Positions 17,847 to 26,313 of a DNA stretch of 64,000 bases are shown one piece after another. Every line of letters starts with the position of its first letter. The first letter of the stretch is position 1. The notes beneath the pieces are model-generated. The model was not told where the DNA came from. It saw nothing but the letters and a program-made list of their open reading frames with translations, and made no database searches. Location: assembly GCF_014197205.1 (NCBI RefSeq), contig NZ_JACIFD010000001.1, positions 121,946 to 185,945 on the forward strand, in the 5' to 3' direction. The stretch is from Canibacter oris (GTDB taxonomy: Bacteria > Actinomycetota > Actinomycetes > Actinomycetales > Microbacteriaceae). The position numbers were made by a program, and so were the translations under genes.

Positions 17847-17920
17847 GCGGGTGTAGCTTAATGGTAAAGCCTTGGTCTTCCAAACCAATGACGCGAGTTC
17901 GATTCTCGTCACCCGCTCCA
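17847..17920 (+). tRNA. tRNA-Gly (anticodon TCC)
   Basis: Acceptor stem GCGGGTG / CACCCGC (7 bp), D-arm TAGCTTAATGGTAAAGC, anticodon stem TTGGT/ACCAA with loop CTTCCAA (anticodon TCC), T-arm with GTTCGATTC. The 3' CCA is encoded at 17918-17920. It reads GGA and, by wobble, GGG. A terminator follows immediately. Confidence 0.97.
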
Positions 17921-17925
17921 AATTA

Positions 17926-17957
17926 AACCCCGGTTGGAATAATCCGCCGGGGTTTTT
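17926..17957 (+). terminator. rho-independent terminator after tRNA-Gly
   Basis: AACCCCGG / CCGGGGTT 8-bp stem with a 13-nt loop, ending in a T5 run. Confidence 0.85.
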
Positions 17958-18013
17958 CGTTGCACTGGGTATGCTCACAACCAAGTATCAGAGCACGTTC
18001 ATCGGTCGTGATT

Positions 18014-18027
18014 AGTAAGTGCTTACT
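18014..18027. promoter_or_regulatory. palindrome upstream of dps, possible operator
   Basis: AGTAAG-TG-CTTACT, a 6-2-6 inverted repeat about 65 nt before the dps start, just upstream of where a promoter must lie. The form suits a dimeric helix-turn-helix repressor. Confidence 0.4.
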
Positions 18028-18091
18028 TGCTTGTATGCCCAAAAAATAGGGCGTAGTGTGAGGGTTAATAGCTTTTAGAAAGGAGCTCATC

Positions 18092-18571
18092 ATGGAGCAG
18101 CAAACACTTAGCCACGGTATTTCAGCAGAAACCGCAACCGGAGTTTCACTTTTCCTCACCCCGGTGGTGCGTAACCTGATTGCGCTCGCGGTGAACGCCA
18201 AGCAGGCGCACTGGCACCTGCGCGGCATGAACTTCATCGCGCTGCACGAGTTTTTGGATCAGTTGCACGATCACGCAAACGACGGCGCTGACGAGGCCGC
18301 AGAGCGAATCATCGCCCTTGGCCTGCCGGTTGACGCGCGGCTAGAAACGGTCGCCGCGAAAGCCACCAACCCGACCCTGACCGCAGGCTTCCAGCAGGCA
18401 GAAGACGTGCTGCGCGAGATGCTTGCGCAGCTTGACGCCACTCGCGTGGTGCTGCAGCAGGCAATCGACGGCCTCGGTGAGATTGACGCCCCAAGCCAGG
18501 ATGTCGCCATCGCCCTGACCCAGCAGCTCGATAAAGACCGCTGGTTCCTGAGCGCACACCTGGGCGCCTAA
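18092..18571 (+). CDS. dps: Dps-family ferritin-like DNA-protection protein
   Basis: 159 aa four-helix protein. Typical Dps motifs: NLIALAVNAKQAHWHLRGMNFIALHEFLDQLHDHANDGADEAAERI, in which the His of AHWHLRG and the D/E residues around HEFLDQ and DGADEAAERI form the inter-subunit ferroxidase centre. Dps forms dodecamers that store iron as ferric oxide using hydrogen peroxide and shield DNA in stress. ATG with AAAGGAG upstream. Monocistronic: a terminator hairpin follows at 18660. The short N-terminus offers no Lys-rich DNA-binding tail, so iron storage may outweigh DNA coating. Confidence 0.94.
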   Translation: MEQQTLSHGISAETATGVSLFLTPVVRNLIALAVNAKQAHWHLRGMNFIALHEFLDQLHDHANDGADEAAERIIALGLPVDARLETVAAKATNPTLTAGFQQAEDVLREMLAQLDATRVVLQQAIDGLGEIDAPSQDVAIALTQQLDKDRWFLSAHLGA

Positions 18572-18659
18572 ACACGGGTGCTGTAGCGCAGCTGGATGCC
18601 AAAAACCAGGAGGTCTAAGACTTCTGGGTGCTGCGACTTAGGCTGCGATTAGCGGTTTG

Positions 18660-18694
18660 CGGGGTGTGGATCGGGTAGCGCGATCCACACCCCG
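18660..18694 (+). terminator. long hairpin terminator after dps
   Basis: 14-bp perfect stem CGGGGTGTGGATCG / CGATCCACACCCCG with a 7-nt loop, about 90 nt after the dps stop; no T-run. Confidence 0.7.
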
Positions 18695-18740
18695 CAGCAG
18701 CTGCTCAGAAAACCAGGTGCGACACACCGTAATCGGCGAT

Positions 18741-18770
18741 TTGCAAACTTTTTGAAAATGGTTGTATAGT
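18741..18770 (+). promoter_or_regulatory. promoter of tRNA-Asn
   Basis: TTGCAA (-35) and TATAGT (-10) with 18 nt between; the tRNA starts 24 nt after the -10. Confidence 0.6.
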
Positions 18771-18793
18771 TTAAGAGTTGCCAGAAAGCACAT

Positions 18794-18866
18794 TCCCCTG
18801 TAGCTCAGTTGGCAGAGCGAGCGGCTGTTAACCGCTAGGTCACTGGTTCGAGCCCAGTCGGGGGAG
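18794..18866 (+). tRNA. tRNA-Asn (anticodon GTT)
   Basis: Acceptor TCCCCTG / CGGGGGA with one T-G pair, D-arm TAGCTCAGTTGGCAGAGC, anticodon stem AGCGG/CCGCT with loop CTGTTAA (anticodon GTT), T-arm with GGTTCGAGCC, discriminator G. The CCA end is not encoded (next bases CGC). Confidence 0.97.
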
Positions 18867-18870
18867 CGCT

Positions 18871-18900
18871 AAACTCCGAAATCTGTTTCCGAGTTTATTT
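18871..18900 (+). terminator. terminator after tRNA-Asn
   Basis: AAACTC-C-GAAA / TTTC-C-GAGTTT stem (10 bp, one C-C mismatch) with a 4-nt loop TCTG, followed by a T-rich stretch. Confidence 0.7.
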
Positions 18901-19006
18901 CCGCAAGGAAGGCCGTGTTGTAGAAACACACTGCACAGCAATAATAAGGTAAACTTGGTAGGGTTGTGCGAGTGCTGAAAATCAGCAGGCGCAAGCACTG
19001 TTCCTA

Positions 19007-19026
19007 GTCGGTTCGCCGACATTTTT
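19007..19026 (+). terminator. short terminator-like hairpin before tRNA-Pro
   Basis: GTCGG-TTCG-CCGAC (5 bp with a stable tetraloop) followed by ATTTTT, ending at the first base before the tRNA. It may end a short transcript that begins near 18940 (see findings). Confidence 0.45.
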
Positions 19027-19101
19027 CGGGATGTAGCTCAGCTTGGCTAGAGCGTCCGGTTTGGGTCCGGAAGGCCGCAGGTTCGAATCCTGTCATCCCG
19101 A
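19027..19101 (+). tRNA. tRNA-Pro (anticodon TGG)
   Basis: Acceptor CGGGATG / CATCCCG, D-arm TAGCTCAGCTTGGCTAGAGC, anticodon stem TCCGG/CCGGA with loop TTTGGGT (anticodon TGG), T-arm GGTTCGAATCC, discriminator A; CCA not encoded. A tRNA-Pro before tig is common in actinobacteria. Confidence 0.97.
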
Positions 19102-19158
19102 CTGGAACGGTGTGAGCACCGCGCATTAATAATAACTAATCAACACGAGAGGTCCACC

Positions 19159-20478
19159 TTGGCGACTAACAAAGCAGAAAAGCTTACTCCGACTCGCGCT
19201 AAGCTGACAGTCAACCTCACAGAGGAAGACCTGAAGCCATTCTTGAAAGACGCGTATCAGGCAATCGCAGAGCAGGTTGCAATTCCTGGCTTCCGTAAGG
19301 GTAAAGTTCCTGCCCCAATCATCGACCAGCGCGTTGGCCGCGAGGCAGTTATCCAGGAAGCAGTAAACAAGTCACTCGATCACTTCTTCCAGGCAGCTCT
19401 CGAAGAGTCAGGCGAGCGCCCAATGGGTCGCCCAACCGCTGACGTTGAGAAATGGCTTGACGCTAACGATCCAAAGAGCGAACTGGTGCTGGTGTTCGAG
19501 GTTGAGGTGCGCCCAGAGTTTAAGCTGCCGAAGTACGAAAAGTACGAGCTTGAGGTGGCTGACGCAGAGGTGGCTGACGACGCAGCCGAGACTGAGCTCA
19601 ACAAGCTGCGCGAGCGTTTCGGCAAGCTGGTTACCGTAGAGCGCGCTGCTAAGAAAGACGACTACGTCGCAATCGACCTGGTGGCTCGTATCGACGGCAA
19701 CGAGGTTGATCGGGCAGAGGGCGTGTCATACCAGGTTGGCGCTGGCAACATGCTCGCCGGCATGGATGAAGCGCTGGAGACCCTGACCGCTGGCGAAACC
19801 ACCACCTTCACCTCACAGCTGCTCGGCGGTGAATATGAGGGCCAGGATGCCGAGGTAGAGGTTACCGTAACCGCTGTGCAGGAGCGCGAGCTGGCAGAGG
19901 CAAACGACGAGTTCGCACAGCTGGCAAGCGAGTTCGAGACTCTTGCAGAGCTGGAGGCAGACATCGCAAAGCACGTGCAGCAGAAGGCTGTTTTCGAGCA
20001 GGGTGCAGAGGCACGTGACCTGTTTATCGAGAAGCTGATCGCTGACGCGAAGATCCCGGTTTCTGAAGAGCTGGTTGCTGAAGAGGTGGATCGGCACCTC
20101 GAGCAGGAAGGCCGCCAGGACGATGCTGAGCACCGCGCTGAGGTGACCGAGCAGGCTGGCAAGCAGCTGCAGCTGCAGTTGCTGCTGGACGCAATCATCG
20201 AGGCTGAGAACGTAGAGCCTACCCAGAATGAGCTGAGCGCATACATCATGCAGTCTGCACAGCAGTACGGCATTGAGCCAGGTCAGTTCATTCAGATGCT
20301 GAGCCAGGGTGGCCAGATGGGCGCAATCGTTGGCGAGGTAACCCGCAACAAGGCACTGGCTATCGCACTTGCCAAGGTTACCGTGAAAGACAAGAGCGGC
20401 AACGTAGTGGATCTCTCAGAGTTCACCCGGGTTGATACCGGTGAAGAGGCCGCAGCTGCAGAAACCGCTGCTGAGTAA
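19159..20478 (+). CDS. tig: trigger factor
   Basis: 439 aa ribosome-bound folding chaperone and peptidyl-prolyl isomerase. The N-terminal ribosome-binding domain holds the GFRKGKVPAPIID signature that docks on ribosomal protein L23; an FKBP-like isomerase domain follows (about 150-240, KDDYVAIDLVARIDG...) and an acidic helical C-terminal domain. The tail is Glu/Ala-rich. A TTG start is used, with GAGAGG seven nt upstream. Starts the conserved tig-clpP1-clpP2-clpX block, though a very strong terminator separates it from clpP1. Confidence 0.96.
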   Translation: MATNKAEKLTPTRAKLTVNLTEEDLKPFLKDAYQAIAEQVAIPGFRKGKVPAPIIDQRVGREAVIQEAVNKSLDHFFQAALEESGERPMGRPTADVEKWLDANDPKSELVLVFEVEVRPEFKLPKYEKYELEVADAEVADDAAETELNKLRERFGKLVTVERAAKKDDYVAIDLVARIDGNEVDRAEGVSYQVGAGNMLAGMDEALETLTAGETTTFTSQLLGGEYEGQDAEVEVTVTAVQERELAEANDEFAQLASEFETLAELEADIAKHVQQKAVFEQGAEARDLFIEKLIADAKIPVSEELVAEEVDRHLEQEGRQDDAEHRAEVTEQAGKQLQLQLLLDAIIEAENVEPTQNELSAYIMQSAQQYGIEPGQFIQMLSQGGQMGAIVGEVTRNKALAIALAKVTVKDKSGNVVDLSEFTRVDTGEEAAAAETAAE

Positions 20479-20496
20479 ACTTAGCTAAGCGTCTTT

Positions 20497-20531
20497 AAAG
20501 GGCAGCAAAGCGTACCGCTTTGCTGCCCTTT
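20497..20531. terminator. strong rho-independent terminator after tig
   Basis: 16-bp perfect stem AAAGGGCAGCAAAGCG / CGCTTTGCTGCCCTTT with a 3-nt loop. Confidence 0.9.
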
Positions 20532-20553
20532 ACGCTACCGCAGCGCTGCGGTG

Positions 20554-20569
20554 TATGCTGGCGGCGAAC
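20554..20569. promoter_or_regulatory. possible ClgR-type box before clpP1
   Basis: TATGCTGGCGGCGAAC. The GCGAAC half and the spacing resemble the ClgR activator site known upstream of clpP operons in corynebacteria and streptomycetes; the other half (TGCT for CGCT) deviates. Assigned by resemblance and position only. Confidence 0.3.
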
Positions 20570-20631
20570 CGCGCAGCATTTTGCACCACAACACTGTAAT
20601 CTCGAAAGAGTAGAAAAGAACGGAGTGCGCT

Positions 20632-21216
20632 ATGACACAGCAGCAAGCACCTAATACTGTTTTCGATCGTCTCTTAAAAGACCGCATCGTCTGGCTCGGC
20701 TCAGAGGTGCGTGACGACAACGCAAACGAGATTTGTGCAAAGATTCTTCTGCTTGCAGCAGAAGATCCGGAATCAGACATTTATCTTTACATCAACTCCC
20801 CGGGTGGCTCTATCACCGCGGGCATGGCGATTTATGACACCATGCAGTTTGTGCCAAACGATATCGTGACCGTGGGCATCGGGATGGCAGCTTCGATGGG
20901 GCAGTTCCTGCTCACCGCTGGCACCCAGGGTAAACGCTACATCACCCCGAACGCACGCGTGCTATTGCACCAGCCGCACGGTGGCTTCGGCGGCACCGCG
21001 AGTGACATCCAGACACAGGCGCAGCTGATTGTGTCGATGAAGAACCGTCTCGCAGAGATTACCGCGAAGAACACCGGCAAAACCGTGGAACAGATTAATG
21101 CTGACGGTGACCGTGACCGCTGGTTCACCGCAGAAGAGGCACTTGAGTACGGTTTTGTTGATTATATTCGCGAGAGCGCGAGCGATGTCACTGGCGGCGG
21201 CGGAACTAAGAAGTAG
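20632..21216 (+). CDS. clpP1: ATP-dependent Clp protease proteolytic subunit 1
   Basis: 194 aa serine protease subunit. The catalytic Ser is S88 ([11 protein letters not shown]) and His H113 (LLHQPHGG), with the Asp in the later DGDRDRW segment. The N-terminus is short, so any propeptide is only a few residues. In actinobacteria ClpP1 and ClpP2 form a mixed barrel of two seven-subunit rings fed by ClpX or ClpC1. ATG with an AACGGAG ribosome site. The next gene begins nine nt after its stop, so the two are co-translated from one message. Confidence 0.96.
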   Translation: MTQQQAPNTVFDRLLKDRIVWLGSEVRDDNANEICAKILLLAAEDPESDIYLYINSPGGSITAGMAIYDTMQFVPNDIVTVGIGMAASMGQFLLTAGTQGKRYITPNARVLLHQPHGGFGGTASDIQTQAQLIVSMKNRLAEITAKNTGKTVEQINADGDRDRWFTAEEALEYGFVDYIRESASDVTGGGGTKK

Positions 21217-21225
21217 GGCAAGGTT

Positions 21226-21873
21226 ATGACTAACGATTTTATTCTTCCAACCGCGGTGCGGCACATGCCTCAGTCACGGTATATTCTGCCGAGCTTTGAG
21301 GAGCGTACTGCTTACGGCTATAAGCGGCAAGATCCTTACGCGAAGCTCTTCGAAGATCGCATCATCTTCCTCGGTGTGCAGGTTGATGACGCTTCGGCTG
21401 ACGACATTATGGCGCAGCTGCTGGTTTTGGAAAGCCAAGACCCAGAGCGTGACATTATGATGTACATCAACTCCCCGGGCGGGTCTTTCACCGCGATGAC
21501 CGCAATCTACGACACCATGCAGTACATTAAACCGCAGGTGCAGACCGTGTGCCTCGGGCAGGCGGCGTCAGCGGCCGCAGTGCTGCTGGCAGGCGGTGCC
21601 CCTGGCAAGCGCTTGGCGCTGCCAAACGCACGGGTGCTGATCCACCAGCCATCTAGCGGCCAAGCAGGTCACGGTCAGGCTTCAGACATCGAGATTCAGG
21701 CGGCGGAGATTATGCGGATGCGCGAGTGGCTGGAAGAAACTCTCGCGAAGCACTCCAAGCAGCCTGTTGAGCAGGTCAAAAAAGATATCGATCGTGACAA
21801 GATTCTGTCGGCTGCGGAGGCGCTTGAGTACGGTCTGATTGACCAGGTGCTAGAGAGCCGGAAAGCAAAATAG
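21226..21873 (+). CDS. clpP2: ATP-dependent Clp protease proteolytic subunit 2
   Basis: 215 aa. The catalytic Ser is S115 ([11 protein letters not shown]), His H140 (RVLIHQP) and Asp lies in the DIDRDKI segment. The N-terminus is about 25 residues longer than ClpP1 ([18 protein letters not shown]) and probably contains a cleaved propeptide, as in mycobacterial ClpP2. It is the partner ring of ClpP1 and the one expected to dock the unfoldase. A 95-nt gap to clpX contains an imperfect GC-rich repeat and may hold a separate clpX promoter. Confidence 0.96.
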   Translation: MTNDFILPTAVRHMPQSRYILPSFEERTAYGYKRQDPYAKLFEDRIIFLGVQVDDASADDIMAQLLVLESQDPERDIMMYINSPGGSFTAMTAIYDTMQYIKPQVQTVCLGQAASAAAVLLAGGAPGKRLALPNARVLIHQPSSGQAGHGQASDIEIQAAEIMRMREWLEETLAKHSKQPVEQVKKDIDRDKILSAAEALEYGLIDQVLESRKAK

Positions 21874-21968
21874 GGCGAGAAGCTGCCGTGTCGTCTCACA
21901 ACGGCGCGGCAGTTCGCTATTTTGGAGCAGTTTGATTAGGCTCTGAAATACGAACATAAGGAGAACCC

Positions 21969-23246
21969 GTGGCGCTAATTTCAGACTCCAGCGACTTGCT
22001 GAAATGCTCGTTCTGCAGTAAAACACAAAAACAGGTGGGCCAGCTTATCTCTGGTGCCGGTGTTTATATCTGTGACGAGTGCGTGGCAGTGTGCACTGAA
22101 ATTATTGCCGAGCGCACCGCGGAAGAAGCGGTGAAAGAGGTTAGCGACTCTCCGCTCGCGCTGCTAAAGCCACGGGAGATTGCGGCATTCCTTGACGACT
22201 ACGTCATTGGGCAAGATCGCGCGAAGCAGGCGCTGGCGGTTGCGGTTTACAACCACTATAAGCGGGTCAAAGCTAGCCGGCAGTTAACCGGAGCCGAGGC
22301 GGCCGAGCAGCGCATTGAGTTGCAAAAATCTAACGTGCTGCTGATTGGTCCGACCGGTACCGGAAAAACCTATTTGGCGCAGGCGCTGGCGAAAAAACTG
22401 GGCGTACCGTTCTCGGTTGCTGACGCCACCGCGCTAACCGAAGCCGGGTATGTTGGCGAAGACGTGGAAAATGTGCTGCTGGGGCTGTTGCGCGCCGCAG
22501 ACTTTGACATTAAGAAAGCCGAAACCGGCATTATCTACATCGACGAAATCGATAAAATTGGCCGTAAAGCTGATGGGCCGTCTGTGACCCGTGACGTCTC
22601 GGGGGAGGGCGTGCAGCAGGCACTGCTGAAAATATTGGAGGGCACAGTTGCCTCTATCCCGCCCGAGGGCGGCCGCAAAGAACCAAACTCTGAGTACCTG
22701 CAGTTAGACACCAGCAACATTCTGTTTATTGTTGCGGGGGCATTTGCGGGGCTTGAAGATATTATCCAAAAACGTTTGGGGCGCGGCGGTATCGGTTTCG
22801 GCGCCGAGATTGGCGCCAACATCGACAACGCCAATATTTACAGCCAGGTGGAGCCGGAAGATCTCACTAAGTTTGGCATCATCCCAGAGTTTATTGGGCG
22901 CCTACCGGTTGTGACAACCGTGGATCCGCTTGACGAAAACGCGCTCGTGAAGATTCTCACCGAGCCGAAAAACGCGCTTGTGAAACAGTACAAAGAGCTG
23001 TTCTCACACGATAATATCGAACTTGATTTCACCCCGGATGCGCTGCGCCAGATCGCCCAGCAGGCACTCGCACGCGGCACCGGAGCGCGCGGGCTGCGCT
23101 CAATCATGGAGCGGGTGCTGGCACCGGTAATGTTTCACGCGCCGAGTGATCCTGACATCACGAAGGTGTTAATCACAGCAGACGCGGTAACCGGCAGCGA
23201 TGAGCCGCGGGTGCTGCGGCGCAAACGCGGCACTAAAACCGCCTAG
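21969..23246 (+). CDS. clpX: ATP-dependent Clp protease ATP-binding subunit ClpX
   Basis: 425 aa hexameric AAA+ unfoldase. The N-terminal zinc-binding domain has C13, C16, C35 and C38; Walker A GPTGTGKT at 127-134; Walker [11 protein letters not shown]; the pore loop GYVGEDVE; sensor region and a C-terminal small domain with [13 protein letters not shown]. It unfolds tagged substrates and feeds them to the ClpP1P2 barrel. GTG start with AAGGAG upstream. The gene ends 11 nt before the end of the convergent small gene. Confidence 0.97.
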   Translation: MALISDSSDLLKCSFCSKTQKQVGQLISGAGVYICDECVAVCTEIIAERTAEEAVKEVSDSPLALLKPREIAAFLDDYVIGQDRAKQALAVAVYNHYKRVKASRQLTGAEAAEQRIELQKSNVLLIGPTGTGKTYLAQALAKKLGVPFSVADATALTEAGYVGEDVENVLLGLLRAADFDIKKAETGIIYIDEIDKIGRKADGPSVTRDVSGEGVQQALLKILEGTVASIPPEGGRKEPNSEYLQLDTSNILFIVAGAFAGLEDIIQKRLGRGGIGFGAEIGANIDNANIYSQVEPEDLTKFGIIPEFIGRLPVVTTVDPLDENALVKILTEPKNALVKQYKELFSHDNIELDFTPDALRQIAQQALARGTGARGLRSIMERVLAPVMFHAPSDPDITKVLITADAVTGSDEPRVLRRKRGTKTA

Positions 23247-23256
23247 GCGATGTGCG

Positions 23257-23619
23257 CTACAGCAGCCAGTCGTCGTCCTCGTCCGCACTGTCAATAACTG
23301 CACTGTATGCGGCAGCATCGTGAGCACTGCCGCCGGTAGGAGTCTCCGCGCCGCTGGGCTGGAGCGACCAGGCGGAATCTAAGCTGCGCCACACCGGGGC
23401 GCCGTTGTGCAAGGTTAGCACCTGCTCTGGGCGCAGCGTGCAGCTGAGGTAAGCTGCGCCCTCCAGCCAGGTTAGCTTCCAGTATGCGGGTGCTGCTTGC
23501 GTAGCTGCGGCGGTGGATCCACCCTCCGCAGTCTCACACGCCAAAATCGCGGCGTGCAGCGGGCGGGGCACCCCGTTTGGGATACTGTGCCCCACCCGCC
23601 AACTTGTGCCGAGACGCAC
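23257..23619 (-). CDS. small uncharacterised protein coupled to valS
   Basis: 120 aa, no recognised domain. The N-terminus (RLGTSWRVGHSIPNGVPRPLHAAI) and the middle KLTWLEGAAYLSCTL resemble a small conserved gene that follows valS in Microbacteriaceae, to my recollection; the C-terminus is acidic (DSADEDDDWLL). The GTG start overlaps the valS stop by one base (TAGTG), so it is translationally coupled. It is soluble, with no membrane segment. The function is unknown; the position suggests a tie to valyl-tRNA synthetase or just an inherited neighbour. Confidence 0.7.
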   Translation of the reverse strand: MRLGTSWRVGHSIPNGVPRPLHAAILACETAEGGSTAAATQAAPAYWKLTWLEGAAYLSCTLRPEQVLTLHNGAPVWRSLDSAWSLQPSGAETPTGGSAHDAAAYSAVIDSADEDDDWLL

Positions 23620-26228
23620 TAGCTCTCAACCGGCGCCAGCTCAACGCCGCGAATTTCGACGCTGTCACCGCCTGGCACAACCGTGAGAGTTGTGATCTTG
23701 CCGAGCTCTTTAATATCGCTGAGCACTGCCTCAAACTTTGCGGTGAGCTCTGCCGGAGCGGCAATCTCCGCGGTGATTACCGGGGTGCGCTGTGACACCT
23801 TCGCCTCGCTTTTCGCGCCGCGAATCCCGATAATCGCGGTGCCGGCAAGCGCCAACAGCTCCGCGTCAGCATCGCTGCCAGCATAGCCTGCGAGAGTGTC
23901 TGCGCAAGGCCAGCTCGCGGTGTGCACAGAGCCCTCATTAAACCATGACCACACCTCGGCGGTTGCGAACACCACGAACGGTGCCAGCAGTCGCACCAGA
24001 GCGCTCAACGCCAGCCGCAGCGCCGCAATCGCAGACAGCTGCGCGGCACCGGTGCCGTTGTGGGCACGGCCCTTCACCAGCTCCAGATAGTCATCACAGA
24101 AAGTCCAGAAGAAGGTTTCGGTGAGGTCTAGTGCCTTCGCATGATCATACTGCTCAAATGCGGCAGTTGCTTGCGCGGTCACCGCCGCCAGCGCCGCCAG
24201 CATGCTCTTATCAAGCGGTGCGGTAACCAGCTCCGCCAGCTCAGCGTCACTCTTGCCCGCAACCTCGGTGGCATTAAAGCCCAGCACGAACTTTGCGGCG
24301 TTCAAAATTTTAATCGCGAGCCGGCGGCCAATCTTAATTTGCGTCGGACGCTGCGGATCGAAAGCGGCATCAACCCCGAGCTTCGCAGACGCGGCCCAGT
24401 AGCGCACCGCGTCAGCGCCATGCTGCTCCAGCAGCCCCAGCGGGGTCACTACGTTGCCCTTCGACTTAGACATTTTCTTGCGATCAGGGTCGAGGATCCA
24501 CCCTGAAATGCCGGCGTTCAACCACGGCAGCTGGCCGCTCTCAAGCTCGCTGCGCAGCAGAGTGCTGAAAAGCCAGGTGCGGATAATGTCCTGCCCCTGG
24601 GGCCGCAAATCAAACGGGTAGACGAGGTTAAACAGCTCCTGATCCTGCTCCCACTTGCCAGCCAGCTGCGGGGTTAGCGACGAAGTTGCCCAGGTGTCCA
24701 TGACGTCAACCTCGGCGGCAAAACCGCCCGGCACATCGCGCTGTGCAGCGGTGAAGCCAGGTGGCACATCAGTTGATGGATCAACCGGCAGCATTTCTTC
24801 GGTCGGCACAATCACGCGGTTATAGTCAATCTCGCCCGCAGCATCGATGCCGTACCACACCGGAATCGGCACTCCGAAGAACCGCTGGCGGCTAATTAGC
24901 CAGTCACCGGCTAAACCCTCAACCCAGTTTTCGTAGCGCACCCGCATAAAATCAGGGTGCCAGTTAAGAGCTTTGCCGTGCGCGAGCAGTCGGTTACGCA
25001 GCTCAGCATCCTGCGCAGAGTTTTTGATGTACCACTGCCTGGTGGACACAATCTCCAGTGGCTTGTCGCCCTTCTCAAAGAACTTCACAGGGTGGGTGAT
25101 TTTACGAATCTCACCGGTTAGCTCACCAGATTCTTGTAGCAGTTTGACGATTGTTTCTTTCGCGCTGAACACAGTTTTGCCGGCGAGCTCAGCGTAAGCT
25201 GCGAGACCGCGCTCAGAAGTGATAGCCGCCGGCGCGTCAGCGAGAATGCGGCCGTCAAAACCGAGCACGCTGCGCGTTGGCAGCCCCAGCTCACGCCACC
25301 AAATCACGTCTGTGACATCACCGAAAGTGCAAATCATCGCAATGCCGGTGCCCTTGTCCGGCTGCGCCAGCTTGTGCGCCACAACCGGCACCTCAACGCC
25401 AAACAGCGGTGTGGTGACGGTGGTGCCGAACAGGTTCTGGTAGCGGGCATCGTCAGGGTGTGCCACAAGCGCAACACAGGCAGGAAGCAGCTCTGGGCGA
25501 GTGGTGTCAATCGCGATTTTCTCGCCGTCAGGGCGAGTGAAAAGCAGCGTGTGGTAGGCGCCCGGCTGGTCGCGATCCTCCAGCTCTGCCTGCGCAACCG
25601 CGGTGCGGAAGGTCACATCCCACAGTGTTGGAGCCTCATCAAGGTAGGCTTCGCCGCGGGCAATGTTGCGCACGAAAGCCAGCTGTGAGGTGCGGATGCT
25701 GTCGCTGCTGATGGTGCGGTAAGTCTGCTTCCAGTCAACGCTGAGGCCGAGAGTGCGCCACAGCGCCTCAAACTGTTTCTCATCTTCCAGCGTCAGCTCT
25801 TCGCACAGCTCAATAAAATTGCGGCGTGAAATCGGCAGCTGATTGGCCGCTTTGCTGCTCTTGTTGTCGCCGCCGCGCTGCGGTGGCTCGAAGTTTGGGA
25901 CGTATTCCAGGCTCGGATCGCAGCGCACCCCGTAGTAGTTCTGCACACGGCGCTCGGTTGGGAGGCCGTTGTCGTCCCAGCCCATCGGGTAGAACACTCG
26001 CTTGCCGCGCATCCGTTGAAAACGCGCCACGGTGTCGGTGTGGGTGTAAGAAAAAACGTGCCCCACATGGAGGGAGCCTGAAGCGGTCGGAGGCGGAGTG
26101 TCGATGCTGTAAACGCTGTCGCGCTCAGCTCCGTCACGGTTGAAAGCGTAGGTTTGCTCCTGATCCCAAATCTCACCCCATTTGGTTTCTAGACCTTCGA
26201 GAGCTGGCTTTTCGGGGATCGCTGTCAT
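23619..26228 (-). CDS. valS: valyl-tRNA synthetase
   Basis: 869 aa class I synthetase that charges tRNA-Val. The HIGH-type motif is H54-V-G-H57 (TASGSLHVGH), KMSKS is at 585-589; the CP1 editing domain lies between (about 200-410) and the helical anticodon-binding domain follows. The GWDDNGLPTERRVQNYYGVRC segment and compact length indicate the archaeal-like ValRS type seen in some actinobacteria rather than the E. coli type with its C-terminal coiled coil. ATG with AGGAGA upstream. No T-box is visible ahead of it. One-base overlap with the small gene that follows. Confidence 0.96.
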   Translation of the reverse strand: MTAIPEKPALEGLETKWGEIWDQEQTYAFNRDGAERDSVYSIDTPPPTASGSLHVGHVFSYTHTDTVARFQRMRGKRVFYPMGWDDNGLPTERRVQNYYGVRCDPSLEYVPNFEPPQRGGDNKSSKAANQLPISRRNFIELCEELTLEDEKQFEALWRTLGLSVDWKQTYRTISSDSIRTSQLAFVRNIARGEAYLDEAPTLWDVTFRTAVAQAELEDRDQPGAYHTLLFTRPDGEKIAIDTTRPELLPACVALVAHPDDARYQNLFGTTVTTPLFGVEVPVVAHKLAQPDKGTGIAMICTFGDVTDVIWWRELGLPTRSVLGFDGRILADAPAAITSERGLAAYAELAGKTVFSAKETIVKLLQESGELTGEIRKITHPVKFFEKGDKPLEIVSTRQWYIKNSAQDAELRNRLLAHGKALNWHPDFMRVRYENWVEGLAGDWLISRQRFFGVPIPVWYGIDAAGEIDYNRVIVPTEEMLPVDPSTDVPPGFTAAQRDVPGGFAAEVDVMDTWATSSLTPQLAGKWEQDQELFNLVYPFDLRPQGQDIIRTWLFSTLLRSELESGQLPWLNAGISGWILDPDRKKMSKSKGNVVTPLGLLEQHGADAVRYWAASAKLGVDAAFDPQRPTQIKIGRRLAIKILNAAKFVLGFNATEVAGKSDAELAELVTAPLDKSMLAALAAVTAQATAAFEQYDHAKALDLTETFFWTFCDDYLELVKGRAHNGTGAAQLSAIAALRLALSALVRLLAPFVVFATAEVWSWFNEGSVHTASWPCADTLAGYAGSDADAELLALAGTAIIGIRGAKSEAKVSQRTPVITAEIAAPAELTAKFEAVLSDIKELGKITTLTVVPGGDSVEIRGVELAPVES

Positions 26229-26313
26229 TTATCCGTCTTCTCCTGGGGCTTAGCGTCAAACACAGCGTTTTCAGCCGGCACGACGATACTGATACTCAAA
26301 GAACTATTTTATG

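Noticed and set aside
17745..17984. 80-residue N-terminal extension of the histidine kinase frame
   Set aside because: It runs antisense through the tRNA-Gly gene and translates the tRNA into the familiar false segment RIELASLVWKTKALPLSYTRG; the ATG at 17744 is the sensible start.
18578..18640. tRNA-like segment after dps (TAGCGCAGCTGG and a 7-bp hairpin with CTAA in the loop)
   Set aside because: No acceptor stem pairs and no T-arm (GGTTCGA) follows, so it is neither an intact tRNA nor a clear pseudogene.
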